The translations under genes were made by a program, and so were the position numbers. Positions 6,971 to 13,297 of a DNA stretch of 13,299 nucleotides are shown here, in pieces; position 1 is the stretch's first letter; every line of letters begins with the position of its first letter. Source of the DNA: a candidate division WWE3 bacterium RIFOXYD1_FULL_39_9 (GTDB lineage Bacteria > Patescibacteriota > WWE3 > UBA101185 > UBA10185). The notes beneath the pieces are model-generated. The model was not told the origin of the DNA. It saw only the letters and a program-made list of their open reading frames with translations, and made no database searches. The stretch lies in contig MEWG01000027.1 of the NCBI GenBank assembly GCA_001773295.1, positions 22,526 to 35,824 of the forward strand. The letters are read 5' to 3'.

Positions 6971-7846
6971 ATGAAATCTGAAATAACCAAGGTTTTAGTT
7001 GTGATAACAGTGTTTTATGCCATAAGATTTTTTGTACTTTGGACACAAAACGTTAACAATAACTTGTCTATTAAGGTTTTGGATGTCGGTCAAGGGGACG
7101 CAATTTTAATTAACTCGGGTAATTCAGGTTCTATGTTGATAGATGGGGGAGATAACTGGGATGTAGATTGGTATTTAAGCAAGCAATTCGTGTTTCCCAG
7201 ATGTAATATCAATGCTTTAGTAGTTACACATCCGCACGCAGATCACTTATATGGAATAAATAGAATCCTAAAAAGATGCAAACCAAATTTAGTTACGTTT
7301 AACGACGTCTACTACTCCTCGAAGCTCAGTGAAGTTTTTTTGGAAAATATTCAACATTTAAGTTCAGATAAGAAAATTACAAACTTCAATTTTGCGCATT
7401 TAAAATCCGGAGATACCTTTTACTTCGGTAAGGTAAAATTTATAGTTCTTTGGCCGGATGAAACCTTTTTGAAAAACGCAACCTACCTAAACAACATAAA
7501 CGATATTTCGACAGTTCTTCTTCTCGATGCCGGAAAATTTGAAGCTCTTTTTACCGGGGATCTGAGTGGCGAGATATTTTCCAAAATTGATAAAGAGCTC
7601 TATAAAAAGCATATAGATGGAGATCTGGAAATTCTAAAAGTTCCACATCACGGTTCGGCCGATGGTAGAAATATTGACTTCTATAGATCACTTTCACCTA
7701 GGTATTGTGTTATATCTGTAGGGTTGGATAATAGATACAGACATCCGGACAAGCGGCAGGTAGAAGATTTGGAGCAGGTTGGCTGCAAAGTAGTGCGTAC
7801 GGATATAAGTGGCACTATTGAGTTTAATATTTCCGGAGTGTTATGA
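6971..7846 (+). CDS. comEC: ComEC metallo-beta-lactamase domain (C-terminal part of split ComEC)
   Basis: This 291-residue protein corresponds to the C-terminal nuclease-like domain of ComEC, thought to degrade the non-transported strand outside the membrane. A membrane segment lies at about 7-25. Then follow LDVGQGDAILI at 37-47, LIDGG at 56-60, the metal motif THPHADHLYG at 86-95, NDISTVLLL at 177-185, FTGDLSGE at 194-201, VPHHGSADG at 224-232 and RYRHPD at 255-260, and it closes with GTIEF at 281-285, all in family order and with the HxHxDH ligands intact. It begins with ATG immediately after the upstream TGA and in the same frame. No Shine-Dalgarno sequence is visible, so expression probably depends on termination-reinitiation or readthrough. 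Standalone relatives exist as ComEC-like competence MBL proteins. Its stop overlaps argS (ATGA). Confidence 0.9.
   Translation: MKSEITKVLVVITVFYAIRFFVLWTQNVNNNLSIKVLDVGQGDAILINSGNSGSMLIDGGDNWDVDWYLSKQFVFPRCNINALVVTHPHADHLYGINRILKRCKPNLVTFNDVYYSSKLSEVFLENIQHLSSDKKITNFNFAHLKSGDTFYFGKVKFIVLWPDETFLKNATYLNNINDISTVLLLDAGKFEALFTGDLSGEIFSKIDKELYKKHIDGDLEILKVPHHGSADGRNIDFYRSLSPRYCVISVGLDNRYRHPDKRQVEDLEQVGCKVVRTDISGTIEFNISGVL
7835..7838 (+). promoter_or_regulatory. Ribosome binding site of argS
   Basis: GGAG stands 4 nt before the ATG at 7843 and 7 nt before the next in-frame ATG at 7846. The spacing favours the second ATG, which also removes one residue of the doubled MM start. Confidence 0.4.
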
Positions 7847-9804
7847 TGCAAAAGACTATGAATATAGCGCAATTAATACATGAAAATATTGTAAGTACAG
7901 TGAAAAAGGTATATGGCGTTGAAGTCGAAGCCTTTATTGTCGAGCACCCTGAAAACAGGGATTTTGGCGACTTTTCAACAAATGTATCCTTTATTTTGTC
8001 AAAGGTACTTAAGCAGAGTCCTCTTGAAATTGCCAAAAAACTATCCTATGAGTTATCAGAGGTAAAAGAGTCGTTAGTTGACCCTACAACAAACACACCT
8101 ATTTTTGAAAAAATTGATTTTGTAAACCCGGGCTTTATAAATTTCACTATTTCTAATGTTTGGTTAAAGTATGTACCCATCTCAATCGCAACCGATAAGA
8201 AGAGCTATGGGTCTAGTGATATCGGAGGTGGAAAACGGATTGCCTTGGAGCATTCAAATGTAAATCCGAATAAAGCAGCTCATGTAGGTCACCTTAGAAA
8301 CGCATGTATAGGTCAGTTTCTTGAAAGAGCCTACGAAAATTTGGGCTTCAATGTGGAGGTTCAGTATTACGCAAATAATGTCGGAGTGCAAGTAGTCACC
8401 TCTTCAATGGGTATGGACAAAGTAAAGGAGATCAAGCCGGAAAGTTACAAGAAATTCGATCACTATGCTTGGGATGTTTACGCAGAAATGGAAAGCAGAA
8501 TTACAGACAATCCGGAACTTCAAAAAGAAAGACAGGAGTTACTATTAAAACTTGAAGACCCAAGAAGCGAACAGTTCCAGAAACAAAGTAAGTTGGCAAA
8601 TAAAATCCTTTTAGATCAGCTGAAAACCTTCCAAGAGTTAGGATTTGACTACGACGTTGTCATTTACGAATCCGATATTTTAATGTTGGAGCTTTGGAAG
8701 AAAGCCTTCGAAATGCTCAAGAACAACCCAAATGTTTATTACGCCACAGAAGGAAAATCTCAGGGGTGTTGGTTAGTAAGGCTTGCGCAGGAAGATTCAA
8801 CAAAAAACAAAGTGGCAGAAGACAGTGAGGACGAAGTCGAGGAGGATAAAATTATCGTTCGTTCGAACGGAGTTCCAACTTATACCGGAAAAGATATTGC
8901 TTACCACATGTGGAAATACGGCCTTTTGGACATAGATTTTGGCTACAAGAAATGGTCAACGGACACCCAAAAGAAGGATTTATGGGTTACGTCTTCCCTA
9001 CCTGCCGATCAAAATTCCGGAGTCTCATTTAGCAAAGTTGATTATGTGTACGACGTTATCGGTAGTGAGCAGACATATGCAATAGACGTTGTTAAGAGAG
9101 CCTTAGACTTTTTGGGTTATTCAAAACAATCCAAAAATATGAAACATATCAATTATGGTTTTGTTTATCTTTCAAAAAATACTGCGAAAGTATTGGGGAT
9201 GGATGTATCGGATGAGAAGGGCTTTTACGCCATGAAAGGCAGAAAAGGGTGGGGAATCAAAGTAGACGACCTGATTCAAATGGTGGATGACAAACTCTCG
9301 GCCGATTACGGTAACTTTGAGTACCTTAGGACTGTGAGAAACGGCGCGATTAAGTTTCAGATGTTGCGCCCAAACACCTTCCAAGACATAATCTTTGATC
9401 TCGATGAGGCTATGGACATGAAAGGTTACTCCGGTCCGTACGTTCAATACGCATATGTCAGAGCAAACTCAGTTCTTTCAAAATCCGGAGTCGATAACAG
9501 AGTGTTTGAAAAACTTGATAATTCTTCATTGGAGCTATCCGGTAGAGAAATGGATTTACTCAGAACAATCTACAAATTCCCGGAAATAGTAGAAAAATCG
9601 GCAACCTCATTTTCGCCAAACATACTCTGCGATTTCCTATTCGAGCTTTCTAAGTCATTTAACGCTTTTTACAATGATATGCCTATTTTGAACGCAGAGG
9701 ACGAGAAGCTAAAAAACTTCCGTTTGAGCTTATGTTTCGGAGTAAAGCAGGTAGTGGAAAACGGCTTGTTCCTATTAGGAATAGATGTGCCGGAAAAGAT
9801 GTAA
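7843..9804 (+). CDS. argS: Arginyl-tRNA synthetase
   Basis: Class I synthetase that charges tRNA-Arg in the cytoplasm, 653 residues, somewhat longer than the usual 550-600. The N-terminal ArgRS additional domain is at 6-112 (NRDFGDFSTNVSF at 38-50). The HIGH motif reads HVGH within NPNKAAHVGHLRNA at 141-154. NGVPTYTGKDIAYH is at 342-355. The KMSKS-type loop is AMKGRKGWGIKVDDL at 463-477. The anticodon-binding DALR domain begins with GPYVQYAYVRA at 531-541, and the C-terminus GLFLLGIDVPEKM is family-typical. The extra length lies in an acidic loop at about 318-336 and a stretch at about 366-400. It overlaps the comEC end by 4 nt. Starts at 7843, 7846 and 7858 are all possible. The reason for its place in a competence operon is not apparent; operon hitch-hiking of a housekeeping gene is the simplest view. 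Confidence 0.95.
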   Translation: MMQKTMNIAQLIHENIVSTVKKVYGVEVEAFIVEHPENRDFGDFSTNVSFILSKVLKQSPLEIAKKLSYELSEVKESLVDPTTNTPIFEKIDFVNPGFINFTISNVWLKYVPISIATDKKSYGSSDIGGGKRIALEHSNVNPNKAAHVGHLRNACIGQFLERAYENLGFNVEVQYYANNVGVQVVTSSMGMDKVKEIKPESYKKFDHYAWDVYAEMESRITDNPELQKERQELLLKLEDPRSEQFQKQSKLANKILLDQLKTFQELGFDYDVVIYESDILMLELWKKAFEMLKNNPNVYYATEGKSQGCWLVRLAQEDSTKNKVAEDSEDEVEEDKIIVRSNGVPTYTGKDIAYHMWKYGLLDIDFGYKKWSTDTQKKDLWVTSSLPADQNSGVSFSKVDYVYDVIGSEQTYAIDVVKRALDFLGYSKQSKNMKHINYGFVYLSKNTAKVLGMDVSDEKGFYAMKGRKGWGIKVDDLIQMVDDKLSADYGNFEYLRTVRNGAIKFQMLRPNTFQDIIFDLDEAMDMKGYSGPYVQYAYVRANSVLSKSGVDNRVFEKLDNSSLELSGREMDLLRTIYKFPEIVEKSATSFSPNILCDFLFELSKSFNAFYNDMPILNAEDEKLKNFRLSLCFGVKQVVENGLFLLGIDVPEKM

Positions 9805-9841
9805 GTTACTGTTTTTTACCTCTAAAATTTGAATTGTGCAC

Positions 9842-9847
9842 TATAAT
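9842..9847 (+). promoter_or_regulatory. -10 box of the phosphoesterase gene
   Basis: A perfect TATAAT lies in the short gap after argS, 10 nt before the ATG at 9858, so the 5' leader would be only about 3-4 nt. No clear -35 is found at 16-18 nt; TTGAAT at 9829-9834 is too close. Confidence 0.45.
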
Positions 9848-9857
9848 ATAAGTAGAG

Positions 9858-10886
9858 ATGACTAAGACAAAGAAAAGTACATCAAAAAACAATTTCACGT
9901 ACAGACTGCTAAGGTCGTTTATGGCTATTGTAGTGCTAACAGTATTTGTACTAAGTATTTCATTTTTTGTTAAAGGTCTTTCTAATGCTGATTCTGAGAA
10001 ACTGCTTGGTTATCTTGAGCCTGTTTTTGATAAATTTAATATAGATGAGGATCAGCTCGGTGAGGTTGCAGGTAAATTTGTTTCAAGAATAGGTGAAACC
10101 AAAGTGTTGGACGCAGATAGATCCCAAGATAGCACAGATCCAGATGCTCCAGAAGGTGACAAGGAGGAGCAGATTAGTCATAACGAAGACGACAAGCTGT
10201 TAACAATAGCTTTACTTTCGGACACGCATAATGATTTCGACAACTTAAGAGAGGCATTAGCTTCGGTGAAAGAAACAAGTGCCAGCGAAGTCTTCTTTTT
10301 AGGTGATTTTACTGAACTTGGGTTGATCGAAGACCTCGAAGAAGCAAAGAAAGTGATGGACGAAAGCAAGATAGATTATCTTGCAATCCCCGGAGATCAC
10401 GATTTATGGAAAACAGTCGGCCCCGAAAACTTCAACACCGTTTTCAAGAAAAACAACCACAGCATTACCTTAAATGGCATAAAATTTGTCCTCTTAGACA
10501 ATAGTGCCAATTACACTTTAATAAGCGAAGAAACAATTAACTGGTTTAAAACTGAAATTGCCGATGCCGACTTTGTTCTACTTTCCCAGCCTTTATATCA
10601 TCCCGAGCTTCAAGTAGTTATGGGTGTAGTAAATGGGGAAGAAGAGCCTGCTGTAAAAGCTCAGGCAGTAGAGCTCTTAAAGTTAATTCGCGAATCCGAT
10701 GTGCAGGCAATTATTTCCGGGGATCAGCACCGATCTGACATTAATTCAGACCCCGAGAAAAAAGAATTAAAACATGTTGTAGTAGGGGCCTTAACGGACG
10801 AAAGAAACCTTCAAACACCTAGATTCTCGATAATGAACGTATATCTTGGAGATGATTTTGATATAAAAGATGTTGTGTTAGAATGA
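9858..10886 (+). CDS. Membrane-anchored calcineurin-like metallophosphoesterase
   Basis: This is a 342-residue protein. A basic N-terminus (1-20) precedes one membrane segment at about 21-38, then an acidic linker at about 85-112. From residue 115 a calcineurin-like phosphoesterase domain follows. Its motifs are LLSDTHND at 119-126 (D.H), FLGDFTE at 147-153 (GD), IPGDHDLW at 177-184 (usually GNH), a His in QPLYHPEL at 248, and SGDQHRSD at 287-294 (usually GH.H). Two positions differ from the family: Asn of GNH is Asp, and the first His of GH.H is Asp. Most metal ligands remain, so it may be active with altered chemistry. The charge pattern suggests the catalytic domain is outside the membrane. 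The substrate is unknown. It has its own promoter and ends with tandem TGA TAA; ndk follows after 37 nt. Confidence 0.82.
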   Translation: MTKTKKSTSKNNFTYRLLRSFMAIVVLTVFVLSISFFVKGLSNADSEKLLGYLEPVFDKFNIDEDQLGEVAGKFVSRIGETKVLDADRSQDSTDPDAPEGDKEEQISHNEDDKLLTIALLSDTHNDFDNLREALASVKETSASEVFFLGDFTELGLIEDLEEAKKVMDESKIDYLAIPGDHDLWKTVGPENFNTVFKKNNHSITLNGIKFVLLDNSANYTLISEETINWFKTEIADADFVLLSQPLYHPELQVVMGVVNGEEEPAVKAQAVELLKLIRESDVQAIISGDQHRSDINSDPEKKELKHVVVGALTDERNLQTPRFSIMNVYLGDDFDIKDVVLE

Positions 10887-10914
10887 TAAACTGAACGTTG
10901 TAGCTAGTTAATTA

Positions 10915-10919
10915 AAGGA
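10915..10919 (+). promoter_or_regulatory. Ribosome binding site of ndk
   Basis: AAGGA lies 4 nt before the ATG at 10924. It is one of the few Shine-Dalgarno-like sequences in the window and sets this start apart from the leaderless-looking ones. Confidence 0.5.
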
Positions 10920-10923
10920 TTAT

Positions 10924-11505
10924 ATGTTGCAGAAATCTTTAGTTTTAATGAAACCCGATGCAGTTAAAAGAGGCATTGTTGGGGAAATACTTCACAGATT
11001 TGAAAGATCAGGATTAAAAATTGTCGGAGCTAAACTAGTTCAAGCCGACAGCGAGCTGGCTGAAAAACATTACCCAAATTCAGATGAATGGAAAAGTAAA
11101 GTTGGCCAAAGAACTATCGATGACTGTGAAAAATACGGAATTGATTTAATGGCTAACATGGGCACAACCGATCCAATAGAAGTGGGCGCGATAGTAAAAC
11201 AGTGGAATGTAGATTTTCTAACCTCCGGCCCTGTTCTTGCAGTTGTGTTTGAGGGCGTAAACGCTGTAGAACGTGTAAGAGCTCTGGTAGGCGAAACTAT
11301 TCCAGTACGAGCCGCTCCAGGCACCATAAGAGGTGATTTTTCACTGGACTCGGCGATAGCTGCCAACAGAAGAAAAAGAACAGTTTTCAATCTTATTCAT
11401 GCGTCCGGCTCAGAGGAAGAGGCTGCAACCGAAATTAATCTTTGGTTCAAAGAAAATGAACTTTTTTCATATAAGAGAGTGCATGAAGACCTGTACATGT
11501 ATTAA
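10924..11505 (+). CDS. ndk: Nucleoside diphosphate kinase, long form
   Basis: Transfers the gamma phosphate of ATP to nucleoside diphosphates through a phospho-histidine, supplying NTPs and dNTPs. Seen are SLVLMKPDAVKRGIVGEI at 5-22, FLTSGPVLAVVFEG at 98-111, APGTIRGDF at 131-139 and NLIHASGSEEEA at 156-167 with catalytic His159. At 193 residues it is about 50 longer than the common 140-150 form. Most of the extra length is an insertion at about 51-95, between EKHY and the DFLTSGP strand, plus a C-terminal tail after WF at 174-175. Long forms of this type occur in Patescibacteria and some archaea as I remember them. The key catalytic stretch is intact. It lies between the phosphoesterase and an adenylate-kinase-like gene, giving a small nucleotide-phosphate group. 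Confidence 0.95.
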   Translation: MLQKSLVLMKPDAVKRGIVGEILHRFERSGLKIVGAKLVQADSELAEKHYPNSDEWKSKVGQRTIDDCEKYGIDLMANMGTTDPIEVGAIVKQWNVDFLTSGPVLAVVFEGVNAVERVRALVGETIPVRAAPGTIRGDFSLDSAIAANRRKRTVFNLIHASGSEEEAATEINLWFKENELFSYKRVHEDLYMY

Positions 11506-11509
11506 TGGT

Positions 11510-11523
11510 CGATGTACGCATCG
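11510..11523 (+). other. Short hairpin after ndk
   Basis: CGATG, loop TACG, CATCG: a perfect 5-bp stem 4 nt after the ndk stop. It is followed by TAATTT, not a real T run, so at best it is a weak terminator or an RNA-end stabiliser. Confidence 0.25.
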
Positions 11524-11541
11524 TAATTTGTACTAAGTGTT

Positions 11542-12624
11542 ATGAAGTTTGACTATTACAATTCTAAAATACTTTCAAACGGTAAAACTTATGTGCTGAC
11601 TGATCCCGCCCGAAGAAGGCTTTATTTTGAGGCCAAGTTGGGTTCTAAGATCGATGAAGTAAAAGAATATCTTGATCATAATTCATTTGTTGGGTACTTA
11701 TTAGCTAAGAAACAAGCCGGTAAGGGAATGTACTCCAAGATGGTCGAAGAAATATTAGGGTCTGAGAGATTTGCACATATTTCAGTAGGGGACGTCGTCA
11801 GAAGCTTCCATGAAAAACTGAATAAGGACGAAGATGTTTCAGATGTTTTGGAGTATCTTAAACTAAACTACAGAGGATTTATGTCCATAGACGAGTCAAT
11901 ATCCGCTTTACGCAGTAGAACTACTGACAAGGTTTCTGTACCTGCAGAACTTATACTTACACTTTTGAAAATGGAAATCGATAAGATTGGTAAAAAAGGG
12001 CTTTTTATTGATGGGTTACCCAGAACTTTGGATCAAATATCTTACTCTTTGTATTTTAGAGATCTAATTAACTACAGGGATGATCCTGATTTTTTTGTAT
12101 TAATAAACATTCCTCTCGAATTGATTGACATTAGAATGAAAAGTAGGGTAGTGTGTCCGATTTGTCAGACATCGAGAAACACAAAGTTAAGTCCTACGTC
12201 AATTTTAAGTTACGACAGTTCTGCTAAGCAGGTGAAGTTGTTGTGTGATAACTCTACCTGTTCAGGTTACGGAAAGGCGCAATACGTTATAAAAGAGGGC
12301 GATGCTAGCGGCATACTTTCGATTTCCGAGAGACTAAAAACAGACGAAGAATTAATGCAAAAAGCACTCAATCTCCACGGTATACCAAAAATACTTATTG
12401 AAAGTGCAATTCCAGTTGAAGTTTCCTCAGATTATTTAGAAGACTACGAAATCCAGCCTGCTTACGAATATGAAATATCAGGCGAAGTCGGTAAAGAGAA
12501 AGTTATTTCAAAAACGGCGCCATTAACATTTAAAAATGATTCCGGAGATGATTGTCATACTATGTATGCTGCCACTTATGTGGTAAATATCTTTGATCAG
12601 CTCCACAAAACTTTGTTAGGATAG
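11542..12624 (+). CDS. Divergent adenylate kinase-like nucleoside monophosphate kinase
   Basis: This 360-residue protein has an adenylate kinase core inside long N- and C-terminal extensions. The P-loop region reads AKKQAGKGMYSKM at 55-67, where the first Gly of the usual GPPGAGKGT is Ala. SVGDVVRS at 81-88 matches the AMP-binding STGDMLR, and LFIDGLPRTLDQ at 154-165 matches LLDGFPRT. A zinc-type LID has CPIC at 205-208 and CDNSTC at 235-240, so four Cys are kept. SERLKTDEELMQKAL at 262-276 corresponds to the arginine-bearing helix after the LID. The first 45 residues and the last 70 or so have no family match I can name. True adenylate kinases have about 180-220 residues, so this is probably a paralogue with another substrate or role. 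It follows ndk by 36 nt, with a weak -10-like TACTAA 5 nt before the ATG. Confidence 0.75.
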   Translation: MKFDYYNSKILSNGKTYVLTDPARRRLYFEAKLGSKIDEVKEYLDHNSFVGYLLAKKQAGKGMYSKMVEEILGSERFAHISVGDVVRSFHEKLNKDEDVSDVLEYLKLNYRGFMSIDESISALRSRTTDKVSVPAELILTLLKMEIDKIGKKGLFIDGLPRTLDQISYSLYFRDLINYRDDPDFFVLINIPLELIDIRMKSRVVCPICQTSRNTKLSPTSILSYDSSAKQVKLLCDNSTCSGYGKAQYVIKEGDASGILSISERLKTDEELMQKALNLHGIPKILIESAIPVEVSSDYLEDYEIQPAYEYEISGEVGKEKVISKTAPLTFKNDSGDDCHTMYAATYVVNIFDQLHKTLLG

Positions 12625-12645
12625 GGTGGCAAAGGTCCAACTTTC

Positions 12646-12669
12646 GACTTATAATAAGGTCTTCTTTTT
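12646..12669 (+). terminator. Weak intrinsic terminator after the adenylate kinase-like gene
   Basis: GACTT, loop ATAATA, AGGTC (five pairs with one G-T) is followed by TTCTTTTT. The stem is short and AT-rich, but the T-rich tail and its place 22 nt after the stop fit a terminator. Confidence 0.35.
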
Positions 12670-12677
12670 GATATGCT
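12669..12677 (+). promoter_or_regulatory. Extended -10 promoter of tRNA-Ser
   Basis: TGA followed by TATGCT (12672-12677) forms an extended -10 element, 12 nt before the first base of the tRNA, which gives a short 5' leader of about 6 nt. TTATAA at 12649-12654 is 17 nt upstream but is a poor -35. Confidence 0.35.
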
Positions 12678-12689
12678 CTATATGGTTAT

Positions 12690-12779
12690 GGAGGGATCGC
12701 ATAGTGGTCTAGTGCGGCGGTCTTGAAAACCGCTATAGCCGCAAGGTTATCGTGGGTTCGAATCCCACTCCCTCCGCCA
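12690..12779 (+). tRNA. tRNA-Ser (anticodon UGA)
   Basis: The 90-nt gene folds as a class II tRNA. The acceptor GGAGGGA (12690-12696) pairs with TCCCTCC (12769-12775), with discriminator G and encoded CCA (12777-12779). The anticodon stem is 12717-12721 with 12729-12733, and the loop CTTGAAA gives anticodon TGA at 12724-12726. The long variable arm has six pairs (12735-12740 with 12745-12750) closed by a GCAA tetraloop. The T arm is GTGGG, TTCGAAT, CCCAC (12752-12768). The long variable arm and discriminator G agree with serine identity. UGA reads UCA and, with wobble, other UCN codons. Confidence 0.96.
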
Positions 12780-12840
12780 TGAAAGTGATCAGATCAATGT
12801 TCGCACCATCCCGCCAATCCAATATCCATTTTTAACCATT

Positions 12841-12868
12841 TTTACTTTTCTCAGCCGCATGGTATACT
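12841..12868 (+). promoter_or_regulatory. Promoter of the small membrane protein gene
   Basis: TTTACT (12841-12846) and TATACT (12863-12868) are 16 nt apart, and TGG directly precedes the -10, giving an extended -10 element. The leader to the ATG at 12912 is about 37 nt and includes a Shine-Dalgarno sequence. Confidence 0.55.
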
Positions 12869-12896
12869 ATGAGTTATCAATAATACAAAAGTAGTG

Positions 12897-12902
12897 AAAG
12901 GA
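12897..12902 (+). promoter_or_regulatory. Ribosome binding site of the small membrane protein gene
   Basis: AAAGGA stands 9 nt before the ATG at 12912, good spacing. It decides for this ATG over the GTG at 12894, which would put the site inside the gene. Confidence 0.6.
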
Positions 12903-12911
12903 TTGAAGAAA

Positions 12912-13199
12912 ATGAAGCGTCCAGAGTTGAATAGGGAGTTGTATCCCGAGGAAAAGGCGAGAATTTTGGTTGCGGCGGTGGTTTCGACGATTTTCGGTTT
13001 CGTCAGTACAGTATTATTCGGACTGCTGTCCGGCGTCGAAAAGGCCGTGAACTCGCCAGGTGGCGGTAGTATCGTTGGAGTAATCATAGGATTCTTCCTG
13101 ATGGAAAGATTGCCCAGTCGAGTTCGTGTGCCGTTTTTAATCATGATGGCGTGCTTCGGCGTACTTGGGTGGTGTATTTACTATCTGATCTTCAGCTAG
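12912..13199 (+). CDS. Small membrane protein of unknown function
   Basis: A 95-residue protein that I do not recognise. It has a charged cytoplasmic-type N-terminus at 1-17 (MKRPELNRELYPEEKAR), then hydrophobic segments at about 18-40, 52-66 and 72-93. A Gly/Pro-rich turn (NSPGGGS) sits at 47-53 between the first two, and a basic PSRVRVP link at 68-74 between the last two. Three membrane segments are likely. The coding sequence uses more G/C-ending codons (gcg, gtc, ttc, ggc) than the neighbouring genes, which may point to a different history. It is monocistronic: it has its own extended -10 promoter and strong ribosome binding site, and an inverted repeat follows. That it is a real gene is supported by this set of signals and by the coherent membrane pattern. 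Confidence 0.7.
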   Translation: MKRPELNRELYPEEKARILVAAVVSTIFGFVSTVLFGLLSGVEKAVNSPGGGSIVGVIIGFFLMERLPSRVRVPFLIMMACFGVLGWCIYYLIFS

Positions 13200-13216
13200 G
13201 TGTAACCACCCTCAAC

Positions 13217-13267
13217 CAAACCCCTCAATTGGTATAACAATAAAATGTTGTCCATGCGAGGGGTTTG
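13217..13267 (+). terminator. Perfect 10-bp inverted repeat with long loop, possible terminator
   Basis: CAAACCCCTC (13217-13226) and GAGGGGTTTG (13258-13267) are perfect reverse complements with 31 nt between them. Inside, GGTATAACA (13231-13239) can pair imperfectly with TGTTGTCC, which would shorten the loop. ATGCTTTTAAATT follows, a modest T run. The site begins 18 nt after the stop of the small membrane gene. It could instead be a processed RNA element or an operator pair. Confidence 0.4.
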
Positions 13268-13288
13268 ATGCTTTTAAATTCGTATCTT

Positions 13289-13297
13289 TGTTATAAT
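13289..13297 (+). promoter_or_regulatory. Extended -10 promoter pointing out of the window
   Basis: TGT followed by TATAAT (13292-13297) is a full consensus extended -10 element at the window end. No gene start is visible before the sequence stops. TTGATG at 13265-13270 is too far away (21 nt) to be a good -35. Confidence 0.45.

Noticed and set aside
9804..9830. GTAA...TTAC with T run after argS as a terminator
   Set aside because: The possible stem is only four AT-rich pairs and the T run lies inside it, not after it.
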